Position numbers and translations under genes: made by a program. 64,000 bases of DNA from Pseudomonas fontis (lineage in GTDB: Bacteria; Pseudomonadota; Gammaproteobacteria; Pseudomonadales; Pseudomonadaceae), in the NCBI RefSeq assembly GCF_028656955.1, contig NZ_JAMDGY010000029.1, forward strand, positions 29,003-93,002, given 5' to 3'. The notes beneath the pieces were generated by a model. It saw only the letters and a program-made list of their open reading frames with translations. It had not been told where the DNA came from and searched no databases. Positions within the stretch are counted from its first letter, which is position 1. The number at the start of each line of letters is the position of its first letter. This document shows, one piece after another, positions 27,744 to 36,942 of this stretch.

Positions 27744-28235
27744 TTGCTACAGAAAAGAGACCAGAAATTTGGTTTTATCCGACGCGCCCGCAGAGAACTG
27801 ACCTATGCCTTTTTCCTCGGTGCACCGCCTTTCTTTGCGTGCACATCTTCCAAAGAGGTCAGCGACCTGGTGAATGCGCTCTTGGCGGCTCCTACCCTGA
27901 TGTCTTACTACCTTTGGCTGCTTTTCGCCTTCGGCTTGGTGAGTGTTTTCATTTTCAGGGTGACGTTCCGGGCGTACCGCCTCATTCGGAAATCTCGCGA
28001 GGTACATTCGTTCTTCGTTAACATCGGTGGAAGCCTGCTGACAGCTTTTCGCGCGGCACTGGGCGCAATGATGGGGTACCTGATGGTGTGGTGCTATCGA
28101 GACGTGGAATCCATGAGCGTCGCTGGAACTGCGGGAGTGCTTGGGTATGCATGCATGGCACTTGCGGTATGTGTATGGCTCGCGTGGACTGATGAAACGC
28201 TCAGAAATCCTCATGCAGTCAGCTGTTACAGCTGA
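27744..28235 (+). CDS. Multi-pass membrane protein after SIR2
   Basis: A 163-residue protein with about four hydrophobic segments (TYAFFLGAPPFFA, YYLWLLFAFGLVSVFIF, LLTAFRAALGAMMGYLMVW and GVLGYACMALAVCVWLAW) and basic cytoplasmic loops. It starts at TTG 27744, with agga about nine bases upstream. I do not recognise the family. Its position directly after the SIR2 gene suggests a partner or a membrane anchor. Confidence 0.6.
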   Translation: MLQKRDQKFGFIRRARRELTYAFFLGAPPFFACTSSKEVSDLVNALLAAPTLMSYYLWLLFAFGLVSVFIFRVTFRAYRLIRKSREVHSFFVNIGGSLLTAFRAALGAMMGYLMVWCYRDVESMSVAGTAGVLGYACMALAVCVWLAWTDETLRNPHAVSCYS

Positions 28236-28490
28236 AGCTCAAGCGCTGTCAGTTTACATTCAGTGCTATGAGGCGTTGGCCATTGGTTTACACAGAGAAT
28301 CAAGCCAGTTTGAGTGTATGGCTTGTGCTTCTTCAGGCGGACTGGGCTGGTTCGCGCCGTCACTGAACCTGATGCAGCAGATGAACGTGCCGCAGCGAGA
28401 CTGTCGACCTCCCGGGCTTGAGGTTTATCAGATAGCTGGCAGAGAGATTTTCTAAGGTGCCAGCGGGTCGCATCAATACGGAGCCAGAAA

Positions 28491-28853
28491 GTGCACCAGG
28501 TCGCAGTGTTGGACAGCATCATCTTTGAGGCTCATGAACTAGCCAAAAATCTGAACGACCACCACATCGTGGTCATCAACTCCTGTATGCGTCTGCAGGC
28601 TCTCAAGCTAGAGGATCAGATAGTCCGAGCTCTGCAGGACTCGAAGGGGCGCGGCCCCGACATCATTTACAACGAATTCGAGGTCTTTCTTTCGCCGCAC
28701 GACAGAAGGTTCGTGCCAACCCTTTGGCATCCTGAACGGAATATGCTCAATCTAGCCAGTACACACCGGATCGTTCAGCGTGCCATGGAAGTCTGGGCTG
28801 CTCGAGGTTCTCCGAGTCGCTTCCTTTACACAAACCGCGCCCAGCATTCCTGA
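28491..28853 (+). CDS. Short hypothetical protein
   Basis: A 120-residue frame from GTG 28491. It has plausible coding character: alternating helices and strands (VAVLDSIIFEAHELAKNLND, HHIVVINSC, LEDQIVRALQDSKGRG, RMLNL-type ending). No family is recognised, and the C-terminal third (RGSPSRFLYTNRAQHS) looks degenerate. It may be real or a remnant of a longer gene. Confidence 0.35.
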   Translation: MHQVAVLDSIIFEAHELAKNLNDHHIVVINSCMRLQALKLEDQIVRALQDSKGRGPDIIYNEFEVFLSPHDRRFVPTLWHPERNMLNLASTHRIVQRAMEVWAARGSPSRFLYTNRAQHS

Positions 28854-28866
28854 GAGACCATTCCTG

Positions 28867-29868
28867 CTATCTAGTGTTGATCCGCTTCACCACAGAAGCG
28901 AGTCTACGCTTCACGCCGATTTTAGGGTTCAGAGAAAGCGCTTCTTCGTAAACCTGCACTGCCTCGGCATACTGGCCCAGGTGCTCGTGCGCGAGCCCCT
29001 GTACTTTCAAGGCAGTGGCTCTCCAAGCAGGATATTGGTCTGCGCCAAGCGACCTGGCACGCTGGACAGCATCGAGGACTTCAACAGCGCGCTCGTTTGA
29101 TAGATCGACCTCCCCTAGCACCTTCTCTGCTGAGAGGAGAATGCGCTCAAACCGAGACGAGGTGAGATTCGCATCCTCGAGTTGATCACCATCAAGGAAT
29201 TGGCCATCTATGCCGTAACGGAAGCTCCCGACCTCCTTGAAATGTGCAATCAGTTCTCCCGTTTTCTCGTCGACCTCATAGCTCTCGGGCCAACCGGCTT
29301 TTGGAGTGACGCAATACAGCTCTACCCGCTTGAGCAGGTCGAACAGGAAGACCTTGTTGCCATGCTCACTGGGACTGTTTGCTGTGGCGCAGAAAGCGTA
29401 CTTCCCATTCCTAGAAATGCCGCTGGTGAAGATATTGGCCGTGAGCTCTTTCGTGATGATTACAGCTCCCGCGGGATCGAAGACACTGAATGTTCCAGAA
29501 AGGGAGCTGCCAAAATGCCAGTCCTCCAAGCAGAAAACACCGGAGTCGGAAACGTGACCGTTGTTCGGCCTGGCCATGGTTCCGTTGCAACTGACCGTAC
29601 CGCTGCTCAGATCCGCCAGAACGTAGGCTCCAAGGCCCGACTCCCGATGTCCTCCTCGGCCCGCCGCAGGATCTGAGTCGCGCCACCCAATCGCCCACTG
29701 CTTTGACTTAGACAGCTGATACAAGCCGTAAAAGTCGAGCGACTCCACCGTCAAAAAAAGCTCATCACGCGAAACCTGGAGCGTTGGGCGACGCCCCTTT
29801 GGAGACCCGGAGTCGGCTTCAGCGTTGACGGCCTTGGGCCTTTTGAACAGCCAACTAAAAATGCTCAT
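28867..29868 (-). CDS. Beta-rich protein with C-terminal TPR-like repeat
   Basis: A 333-residue protein. Residues 40-200 are beta-rich with repeating blade-like elements (QLSKSKQWAIGWRDS, VSDSGVFCLEDWHFG, ISRNGKYAFCATA, KVFLFDLLKRVELY), which resemble an incomplete WD/kelch-like propeller. Residues about 250-320 contain a tetratricopeptide-like pair (ALKVQGLAHEHLGQYAEAVQ, VYEEALSLNPKIG). GGAG lies six bases before ATG. It is cytoplasmic. It could be a scaffold; no function is assigned, and its link to the defence genes is only positional. Confidence 0.6.
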   Translation of the reverse strand: MSIFSWLFKRPKAVNAEADSGSPKGRRPTLQVSRDELFLTVESLDFYGLYQLSKSKQWAIGWRDSDPAAGRGGHRESGLGAYVLADLSSGTVSCNGTMARPNNGHVSDSGVFCLEDWHFGSSLSGTFSVFDPAGAVIITKELTANIFTSGISRNGKYAFCATANSPSEHGNKVFLFDLLKRVELYCVTPKAGWPESYEVDEKTGELIAHFKEVGSFRYGIDGQFLDGDQLEDANLTSSRFERILLSAEKVLGEVDLSNERAVEVLDAVQRARSLGADQYPAWRATALKVQGLAHEHLGQYAEAVQVYEEALSLNPKIGVKRRLASVVKRINTR

Positions 29869-30060
29869 TCCCTGCTCCTTCGAAGCTTGAGCGTGCCGAG
29901 GTGAGCATTGCTACCCATCTCGAACACTGAGTGCGTGACTCAATTGACCCTGCCCCCGACTCTCAAAACATGCCCTGTAGCCCGCGGCGCTTGAAGTCGT
30001 GATCCAGCAGCGTAGCGGCTTTGCGGAAAAGCCGCAGGCTAAGAATCCAGCAAGCTCGAC

Positions 30061-30459
30061 CTAGTTCTTGAACGCGTAAACACTGAGTTTGAGCACATAC
30101 CCCATGACATTGATCGGCTTGTAGGTTACCGCGGGAGAGGTAACCAGATGGTAGCGATCAGCCAGTTGGTTACGATAGCGCTGAAGCCGACGACGCTCTA
30201 TAGCGGTTAGATCATCCCGAGCCAATGCCGCATCCGTGGCGGCCAGTTTTTGTTCATACTCACGTTGCCACGTAGCCCGAACGAAGTTCTGAATCCACTC
30301 CATTCGAAGAAACAAGGTTGCAGCCACACCCAGCGTCAGAGCTGCAGTTAGATTCGTCAAATCGTCTTGCATCCATAGCGCTAACATCGCCAAGCATGGT
30401 ATCGCGTAGGTCAACGCGATGTAGGTGATGCGGGTTGGAGGGTCGAATCTCATCAGCAT
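30061..30459 (-). CDS. Small two-helix membrane protein
   Basis: A 132-residue protein. Hydrophobic helices at about 14-30 (YIALTYAIPCLAMLALW) and 35-50 (LTNLTAALTLGVAATLFL) are followed by a charged coiled region (REYEQKLAATDAALARDDL, TAIERRRLQRYRNQLADRY). The ATG at 30459 is chosen because aaggaaa lies five bases upstream; the frame to 30756 is not supported. It diverges from the second TIR1 gene, so a shared promoter region of about 330 bases is possible. Confidence 0.6.
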   Translation of the reverse strand: MLMRFDPPTRITYIALTYAIPCLAMLALWMQDDLTNLTAALTLGVAATLFLRMEWIQNFVRATWQREYEQKLAATDAALARDDLTAIERRRLQRYRNQLADRYHLVTSPAVTYKPINVMGYVLKLSVYAFKN

Positions 30460-30786
30460 TGGATTTCCTTGAGATAGAGCGCTGTGATGCGGCAATGGTC
30501 GCACGGAGCATGCCTGGCCATCTCGACTTTTATGGTTTCCATTTGTGAGCCCCGCAGAGCCACCAAAAGCTCTGGATTGTCTTTGCCAGTCCAGCCGGCG
30601 TAACCATTGGGGGGTGAGCCTCTCTGGCGCGGTTTTCAAGAGGAATGCGCCTTGAATACCTGATAGCCTATCGCCACTCTTCAGCTCGTAGCCAGCAGAC
30701 TGAGCGTTACCCATACGGCATTTGGGTGGCGCAGTCCTCGCAACGGTCACGCGCATGTCAACGATACAGAGAGGCTCGGAAGCTTG

Positions 30787-31926
30787 ATGGACGCTCGCTA
30801 CTCCCTCGCCCTACTAGGCGACTTTCCCACCGTTATTGCCGATGAGATCGAGGCCGCTCTAGAGGAGCGAATTTCGGAACTCGGATTAGTGCTTCATGAA
30901 GACGTGACACTGTTTCGGGGAGATCCCAGGCGCTTCCGACCCAAGTTTGATCGCTGCTGCGCAGCCCTTTGCGCAAGCATCAATGCCACTGATGAGGCGA
31001 CCATTGAGTATTTGATTGACCGCCGAGTACCACTGATTCCGGTTGCGCGGGATCCAGACACTTTTAAAGCCGAATTTCCTGGAAAACTTGGAGCATTGAA
31101 TGGCGTTGCGATGACCCAGGGCCCAGCTATCCTTGCGAGCTGTCTCCTGGAGGCAAGCTCGCTGATCCCACGTCAGCGCCGGGTGTTCCTCAGCTATCGA
31201 CGCAAAGAGTCCACAGAAGCTGCCCTGCAGCTGTATTCAGAACTGTGTGCGAGGCAGTACGACGTTTTCCTCGATACCCACGGGATTTTACCTGGAGAGC
31301 ACTTCCAAGAGGTGCTATGGCAGCGCCTCTGCGACTCCGACGTACTCGTCTACCTCGATAGCTCAGGGTACTTCGAAGGCCGCTGGACAGAACTGGAGTT
31401 CGAAAGGGCTTCGTTGAGGAAACTCGCCATGCTTCGCGTTGGGTGGCCACGCGTTGAAGCAACCAACATCCATTTGATCAGCGGACAAGTTCAGTTGGAG
31501 GACTCTGATTTCGGGGCAGATCGGCTGATTCAGTCAGATGCTTTGACCGAGATTCTCGAGAAAATCGAGCTCTATCGAAGCAAAAGCGTATCGATCAGGT
31601 ACCGGGATCTTGTCGGGAAGCTAACGTCTTCGGTAGAGGCCGCCGGCGGTAAAGTGCTGGGCGCTTCGTCCCGAAGAGGATTGGTGGTCTCAGTAAAAAA
31701 TGAAGAAATCGTTGTTTACCCAGAGCTTCGCGTACCAACCAGCGAGTCATTCTATGAGGCATCGCTGGAGGAGCACTCGCCTCCAGTTGCCGTGATTTAT
31801 AACGAAGAAGGCATCGAAGAAAGAACCTGGAAAGCCCACATGCAATGGCTCGGAGACAGGCTTGATGGGCATGCGCGCTTAGTGAAGGCGAACGCCGCTG
31901 GTCATCGATTCCAAGATTGGTACTAG
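30787..31926 (+). CDS. TIR1 homologue, second module
   Basis: A 379-residue homologue of the gene at 12755, with the same three parts: N-terminal alpha/beta domain (YSLALLGDFPTVIADEIEAA, VPLIPVA), central TIR (RQRRVFLSYRRKESTEAALQ, DVFLDTHGILPGEHFQEVLW, EGRWTELEFERA with the likely catalytic Glu) and C-terminal PVAVIYNEEGIEERTWKAH. The two copies agree strongly across the TIR domain. ATG 30787 has ggaag five bases upstream. It is followed, after 152 bases, by the SLOG gene; the first module has a four-base overlap instead. Confidence 0.82.
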   Translation: MDARYSLALLGDFPTVIADEIEAALEERISELGLVLHEDVTLFRGDPRRFRPKFDRCCAALCASINATDEATIEYLIDRRVPLIPVARDPDTFKAEFPGKLGALNGVAMTQGPAILASCLLEASSLIPRQRRVFLSYRRKESTEAALQLYSELCARQYDVFLDTHGILPGEHFQEVLWQRLCDSDVLVYLDSSGYFEGRWTELEFERASLRKLAMLRVGWPRVEATNIHLISGQVQLEDSDFGADRLIQSDALTEILEKIELYRSKSVSIRYRDLVGKLTSSVEAAGGKVLGASSRRGLVVSVKNEEIVVYPELRVPTSESFYEASLEEHSPPVAVIYNEEGIEERTWKAHMQWLGDRLDGHARLVKANAAGHRFQDWY

Positions 31927-32078
31927 GAACCCCGTGCCTGTTCGACACGATCCTTCCAGAGATTGACCTGCAAGCGTCTCCGCCGGCAATCATGGTGAAT
32001 GATCACTCGACAGCTCGAGATCGGGCACACGCCTGAACCAGCGCATCCCTCCATCCAGCTAAATCTGAGGCCAACGAT

Positions 32079-32717
32079 ATGGGCAAAATCTTCCTTTCTG
32101 CCAGCGTTCCAAGCACCGACAACAGTTTCTATGAACAATGTGATCCGATGCTGATCCAGGCAGCGCTTCGGACATTCCTGTATACCGTAGTGGGTCGTAA
32201 ACACCTCGTATTTGGTGGTCATCCCACAATCTCCCCTCTCATTCTCGCGGTCTGCGAGGATCTAGGAGTCGACAACAGAGCTGCCGTGACGATCTACCAG
32301 TCAAAATACTTCGCAGAGGTAGCTCCAAAGGTGAACCTCAGGTTTGAAAACTTGATTGAAGTAGATTCAACTGGCGACCGGCAGTCGAGCTTGGAACTCA
32401 TGAGAAGAGCCATGTTCAGCCACCACAAGTTCGAGGCCGCGGTCTTCATCGGCGGGCAACAAGGTATCCTCGACGAGCACGTGCAGTTTAAATGGGATCA
32501 TCCCCAGGCAAATGTGATCGCGCTCCGCAGCCCTGGTGGCGCTTCCGCCACGATTGATCACTTGCTCACACCCGACAAAAAAGATTACGACGAGCTGCTC
32601 GACTACGTTGGCCTGTTCACCCATGGCCTAGGAATCGGGCTAAACAGCGAGCGCAATCTATCAGTGAAACCTTCGAAACCAAGGCACGATCCAGACAATA
32701 CTTTCGGTAAAGGATAA
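32079..32717 (+). CDS. SLOG protein homologue, second module
   Basis: A 212-residue homologue of the gene at 13906: KIFLSASVPSTDNSFYEQC, HLVFGGHPTISPLIL, VTIYQSKYF, FIGGQQGILDEHVQF (the LOG-like loop) and IALRSPGGAS. Twelve extra C-terminal residues (KPSKPRHDPDNT) are variable. It has gagg eight bases before ATG. It is presumed to bind a TIR-made nucleotide, as SLOG domains do in Thoeris ThsA. Seven bases separate it from the next gene. Confidence 0.75.
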   Translation: MGKIFLSASVPSTDNSFYEQCDPMLIQAALRTFLYTVVGRKHLVFGGHPTISPLILAVCEDLGVDNRAAVTIYQSKYFAEVAPKVNLRFENLIEVDSTGDRQSSLELMRRAMFSHHKFEAAVFIGGQQGILDEHVQFKWDHPQANVIALRSPGGASATIDHLLTPDKKDYDELLDYVGLFTHGLGIGLNSERNLSVKPSKPRHDPDNTFGKG

Positions 32718-32724
32718 CCACCAA

Positions 32725-33498
32725 ATGGAATACGGCTTCAACATTGACATCAACCCCAATCACTTCCCGATTACCAGGGAGGTCAGAGACTTCAAGAGCA
32801 CCCTTAAAACCTCCACAGTCAAGCTTAAAAATTACCTGTTGGAGGACAATGTCAGCATTGATGCCAAAACCGTTATCAAGCACCTATTCCCGGCCCAACG
32901 ATGCGACATCTTCATTTCCCATTCCTTCCAGGATCAAGACTTGGCGATCCAACTCGCGCTGGATCTGAAAAAGAAAGGGATAACAGCCTTCATCGACTCT
33001 ACGGTTTGGGGTTCGGCATACGAACTCCTGAAGGCAATTGATGAAAAACATTGCAAAATCGAAGGTACCACTCGTTATCACTACGGCCTTCGCAATCGCT
33101 CGACCGCCCATGTGTACATGATCCTAGCCACAGCTCTGCAGCAGATGATTAGCGATTCCACCGCACTGTTCTTCTTGAACACCGACCACTCCCTGTCCAC
33201 ACAGCACTCGATCGAAGACGAAGACAAAACAGGGTCTCCTTGGATTCATATGGAGCTGATGTTTAGCCATTTCATTTGGCAAGCCAAGCATGCCAAAGAG
33301 TTGGTGGTCGCCACCGAATCGCGTGCTCTCGACTCGGTGCCCGTATTCCATGAAGCGAAAACAGATCACCTCAAGGCGCTAACGGGTTTGAGGCTGCAAC
33401 GCTGGATTGGCGAGCAAGAAACACAATCCACTTCAATGGAAATCCTTGAGTCGCTTTCCAAGCTGCATGGCGGCAGCAGCTTGCGAAGCAGGGTTTGA
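32725..33498 (+). CDS. TIR2 homologue, second module
   Basis: A 257-residue homologue of the gene at 14514. The leader FNIDINPNHFPITREV matches FNLSINTGPYPVDF, then come CDIFISHSFQDQDLAIQLAL, TAFIDSTVWGSAYELLKAID, RNRSTAHVYMILATALQQ, FFLNTDHSLS and SPWIHMELMFS. It ends the module; no membrane protein follows, unlike the copy at 15285. A Rho-independent terminator was not evident. Confidence 0.75.
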   Translation: MEYGFNIDINPNHFPITREVRDFKSTLKTSTVKLKNYLLEDNVSIDAKTVIKHLFPAQRCDIFISHSFQDQDLAIQLALDLKKKGITAFIDSTVWGSAYELLKAIDEKHCKIEGTTRYHYGLRNRSTAHVYMILATALQQMISDSTALFFLNTDHSLSTQHSIEDEDKTGSPWIHMELMFSHFIWQAKHAKELVVATESRALDSVPVFHEAKTDHLKALTGLRLQRWIGEQETQSTSMEILESLSKLHGGSSLRSRV

Positions 33499-33760
33499 TC
33501 TCAGAGAGTAGCTGCCTGGAAGGCGTCTCGACTGAGTAAATGGATCCGACAAGACTTACTCAATGATACCGAGAGCACGCGTCCACAAAGGTTGCTTGAG
33601 GGCGGAGTGACATCACCTCCATCATGCGGATGGTGGAGTAACGCTGATGATGACGGTTACAGAGTCCGCATGCCAGGGCTGACCGTCAGTTGTCCAAATC
33701 GACATGCCCTGATTCACTCGGGGCTCATGTCTCTTTCGAACGGAGATTTTCCGCTCCGGA

Positions 33761-34258
33761 CTAAATGTATTTCATGTTTACCGGGGCTTCTATCCATAGC
33801 CTAGCCTCCGCCGTCCACTCAGCCTCCATGAAGGCCTGGCTTGGCCAATAATTGATATAGCACTCATAATCCAGCTCCACTGCCTTCTGCCGCTCATCTT
33901 CGCCGAGAAGGCACCATGCTGTTAGCATTCTACTGGGCCAATCAGGTGCTGCGACGAAACACTCTGCTATCTGCTCTGGCCACCCGCCCGCAGATAGTTG
34001 ACGCGACACGAATTCATCGGCTTTTGTCTTTAGAGACGGGTCAAAGCGAATAAAGGCGTCCGCAATCCGATAAATCAATCCGACACCCTGAAAAGCAGAT
34101 ACTGGCTGGCTTTCCTGCTTACTAGGTATGCGTTTGAATTCGAACATCGGCCCATTGGGAGCAGGTACAATTTCAACAGAAAAATCAGCCACGACGTATT
34201 CCTTCTTCTTATTATTATCCTCTATCAAATTACCAGTGATCTCCTTGTAGCACAACAC
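33761..34258 (-). CDS. Small unknown protein, AWCL-motif family (copy 1)
   Basis: A 165-residue protein of unknown function. The central part APDWPSRMLTAWCLLGEDER and the end YWPSQAFMEAEWTAEARLW are clearly related to the gene at 35428. The frame start is uncertain: TTG at 34258, or TTG at 34228 which has aaggag upstream at a slightly long spacing. There are no membrane or signal segments. It lies convergent to the TIR2 gene and diverges from the HEPN-like gene. Confidence 0.55.
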   Translation of the reverse strand: MLCYKEITGNLIEDNNKKKEYVVADFSVEIVPAPNGPMFEFKRIPSKQESQPVSAFQGVGLIYRIADAFIRFDPSLKTKADEFVSRQLSAGGWPEQIAECFVAAPDWPSRMLTAWCLLGEDERQKAVELDYECYINYWPSQAFMEAEWTAEARLWIEAPVNMKYI

Positions 34259-34434
34259 ACCACCAGCAACAGCCCATGACTGACTGCTCTATTGAATGCC
34301 AAGTCGCTGGCACTGGATCTACTAGGCTGGTGATATTTCACTAAAAAAACTCACCGATCTGCCGATATCCAAAATATCACCCTCCAAGATCGCTTAGAGC
34401 AAGGCTCTTCCACCCATCGAAATAGGAAAAACAG

Positions 34435-35142
34435 ATGCTGCAAAGGATCACCCACGTATTCGGACTGTCTCGTCGATTCCGTCCACCGACTCACTTCCAA
34501 GACATACCTGGAAGCTACGAACCCACCATTCATGACCTGCGCGCAGAAGCGATCGAATTCGAAAAAAATGTCAAAGACTACATCGCGTGCATGGCAGGTA
34601 CAGCACCAGAAGACTCACTGGGAAAACTGGTTCGAAAGACCCTTGAAAACTATCCTCTGCATCCGGAATATCCTGAATTCTGGGATAAATTTGTCAAGGA
34701 GGCGATAGAGCTCAAAGGCTATCGCAATAGCGTTATCCACGCAGACGTAGAAGGCCTCCCTCCCCTTCCGGAACTCCATCGTCGCTTTAAGGAAGCGAAC
34801 AATATTCTCCGCCCTCTTACTGCCTGCTCAGCTAGCAGGGAGCGATTCACACAGTTCCGCTGGAAGTGGAATCGTCTAAATTTGAAGATTGATCAACAGG
34901 CATTCAAATTGTCCAAGCAGGATGCTGAAAACCTGCTGATCGAACTGCACCCCTCATCGCGAGGTAGGGTCTACTTCAAATCGGGCAAGAAGGTTCACAC
35001 CGCCATGCTCGACACTGCAAACACCTCTCGCAGCTTCTTTATCGAGGGCTACGAGCCTTTCAACCTGAGCGATCAAGAGGCCATGGCTCTGAGCGATCTG
35101 TTGCTCTGCTTTCTGGGTAACCGCCAGCTCAGACTGCCTTAG
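34435..35142 (+). CDS. HEPN-like protein with RN-x3-H motif
   Basis: A 235-residue, mostly helical protein. The segment GYRNSVIHADVEG at residues 95-107 fits the R-x4-H signature of HEPN ribonucleases (Arg 97, Asn 98, His 102), and it is preceded by helices (LVRKTLENYPLHPEYPEF, WDKFVKEAIELK) as in HEPN domains. The C-terminal region has a beta-rich segment (GRVYFKSGKKVHTAMLD) and the terminal helix LSDLLLCFLGNRQLRLP. Agga lies seven bases before ATG. RNA cleavage is inferred from the motif. No antitoxin partner is obvious. A relic of its C-terminus lies near 37126. Confidence 0.55.
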   Translation: MLQRITHVFGLSRRFRPPTHFQDIPGSYEPTIHDLRAEAIEFEKNVKDYIACMAGTAPEDSLGKLVRKTLENYPLHPEYPEFWDKFVKEAIELKGYRNSVIHADVEGLPPLPELHRRFKEANNILRPLTACSASRERFTQFRWKWNRLNLKIDQQAFKLSKQDAENLLIELHPSSRGRVYFKSGKKVHTAMLDTANTSRSFFIEGYEPFNLSDQEAMALSDLLLCFLGNRQLRLP

Positions 35143-35238
35143 CAGCGACTTGGCGATCACCCTCGCAAGCGCACTGGGATGCTGGCGGGTTATTAAGGCC
35201 TAAAACCTAGCAGCAGTTCGCCCAATCTGGTGTTTATC

Positions 35239-35424
35239 TCAAGCCCCGGTGGGCCAGCCAAAGCGGACGGCATTCTCCGCCCCTCCGCATAGCCGGCGTC
35301 TTGGGCAATCATCCTGTCCAGGATTGAAAACTGCAGCGAGAGCCAGTTCTCCATCACGAGACTTCAACATCCACAGGCGAAGAGGGCGTTCCGGCTGAGT
35401 GCACAGCAACATCACTGGCATCAT
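35239..35424 (-). CDS. Very short frame after the AWCL-motif protein
   Basis: A 61-residue frame beginning three bases after the stop of the gene at 35428, reading MMPVMLLCTQPERPLRLWML. It may be a real coupled gene, a decayed remnant or chance. No homology is recognised. Confidence 0.25.
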   Translation of the reverse strand: MMPVMLLCTQPERPLRLWMLKSRDGELALAAVFNPGQDDCPRRRLCGGAENAVRFGWPTGA

Positions 35425-35427
35425 TTT

Positions 35428-35940
35428 CTACTGCGCAAAAACAAGACGGGCACGGGCAGGCTGACCAACAAAACTGACGATATCAAGCTGAGAGCGCTCC
35501 GTCTCGCCTGCGTTGATAGCGGTGCCCCTCGCTTGAACATACTCGTCCCAACCAGGACTACAGAATTGCGTGTCAGACCAAAAGTTGTGTGCCTCGTCTG
35601 CCACAAATTGCTTGGCAATCGCTCGCTGTTCCGCACCGATCAAACACCAAGCTGCAATTACTCTATCATTCCAAGTTGCGGAGGCCAGTAGGTGGAACTC
35701 AGCAAAATTCCCTAAATTAAATTTTTCGACCTCTCTGTTAAACGCGTACATCGCATTTAACTGGTCTAGGTAGGAACCTTTGGCCATAGAGTCTACCACC
35801 GTGAAAAACCAGCCTATCGCCTGGAATTGACTGAGCCTTACGAGCCGTTTTTGGGCGGGGGACAGACGACTTCTGATAAACCACACATTCGTGCCCGCTC
35901 GAGCTTTGGTAGTTAGAGCATGTATATTGCTGGCAGACAC
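35428..35940 (-). CDS. Small unknown protein, AWCL-motif family (copy 2)
   Basis: A protein of about 170 residues related to the gene at 33761: ATWNDRVIAAWCLIGAEQRA, then FWSDTQFCSPGWDEYVQA, match the other copy's AWCL-G-x-x-x-R core and its terminal W-x3-F-x4-W pattern. The GTG at 35940 (aaggag eight bases upstream) is preferred over GTG 35946. The two copies bracket the HEPN-like gene and point the same way. The family is unknown. Confidence 0.55.
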   Translation of the reverse strand: MSASNIHALTTKARAGTNVWFIRSRLSPAQKRLVRLSQFQAIGWFFTVVDSMAKGSYLDQLNAMYAFNREVEKFNLGNFAEFHLLASATWNDRVIAAWCLIGAEQRAIAKQFVADEAHNFWSDTQFCSPGWDEYVQARGTAINAGETERSQLDIVSFVGQPARARLVFAQ

Positions 35941-36198
35941 TTTCACGTCTCCTTGTTAGCAGATTAACTCTAGGCGCGTTATTCCCTCACGGGAAGCTGC
36001 TTCTTATTTTAGAATGCATGTGGAGCAAGCGACGACGCAATCAGCAAGACACGCAGAGCGACCGGCACTATTCACCCCTTCCCCGTTGTTGCACCAGTCG
36101 AGAACGCTCTCACATTTGTGCGAAAAAATGAGCATCGGTGTCCCATGCAAGCAGAGATGACCTTTTCGGATTGATCACGAAAGCAAGGCCTTTCTCAG

Positions 36199-36942
36199 CT
36201 ATTGGGAGGCTTTCGTGACCCAAGAGGCGTAGAGCTGCTCCGCCTGATCCGGGCTGCTCAGAGTAGGCTTATTTTTCAGCCCAGCAATCCGGGTCGCAAG
36301 CTTCTCCAGTTCATCTGCGGCCTTTGGCGCCCAACCACTACCTACAGCCCATGCACGTAACGCTGTAGCATCCAGCGTATGCCCTTTTTTGCGAAGAATT
36401 CTGAGCACCCGATCAATCCGTTCTTTATCCGAGTTGTGGAGCACTCCTGTGGCGACCCCCACTGTTGCCGTCAATCCCTCCATCGCCTGTAACACGACAC
36501 CATCGGTAGCTACCGACCTCGATAGATGAGGCTGTTTGCCATCGACCAAAGGCGACCAAGAGGTCATCCAGCTATTGATAACGTCCTTCGCGAACGGTAG
36601 AGCAATGACCCCAGCAACCCGCCCAAACCCATCAACTTTGTCCATCATGCTCTGGCTTGCGTAGGCGCAGACGACCAGCGTATTTGGCGTCAAACCTGAC
36701 AAGGTGCGTTCGGTTTTCAGCGTGATGGGCATACCCCTCAGCACGGCAGCTTCGCCTTTGTTGAGCGCTTTTGTTGCCTCCGGCCCAAGAAACGACACCA
36801 GGCTTGTGGAACCCTTGAGGTTTGCCATGGCCGGAATCACCAACACGATCTCTTTGATCTTGTGTTTGTCATCACTGCACAGGGCCTCAGCATGCTTGAA
36901 GGCTGCCCTGAAAGCGTCATTGAAAAATACGGCTCTAACCAC
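36199..36942 (-). CDS. Hypothetical protein, unknown family
   Basis: A 247-residue protein from GTG 36942 (aaggag upstream at a long spacing of about 11). The sequence has alternating strands and helices with hydrophobic core (EIVLVIPAMANLKGS, TLVVCAYASQSMMDKVDGFG, RVAGVIALPF) and a C-terminal helical segment with VGSGWAPKAADELEKLA. No signal or membrane segment is seen and no family is recognised. It is monocistronic by position. Confidence 0.5.
   Translation of the reverse strand: MVRAVFFNDAFRAAFKHAEALCSDDKHKIKEIVLVIPAMANLKGSTSLVSFLGPEATKALNKGEAAVLRGMPITLKTERTLSGLTPNTLVVCAYASQSMMDKVDGFGRVAGVIALPFAKDVINSWMTSWSPLVDGKQPHLSRSVATDGVVLQAMEGLTATVGVATGVLHNSDKERIDRVLRILRKKGHTLDATALRAWAVGSGWAPKAADELEKLATRIAGLKNKPTLSSPDQAEQLYASWVTKASQ

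Noticed and set aside
28141..28455. A 104-residue plus-strand frame after the SIR2-linked membrane gene
   Set aside because: It overlaps the membrane gene out of frame, and has no ribosome site or recognisable pattern.
33592..33804. A 70-residue frame after the second TIR2 gene
   Set aside because: Short, Cys/Pro-rich, overlaps the better supported gene on the minus strand.
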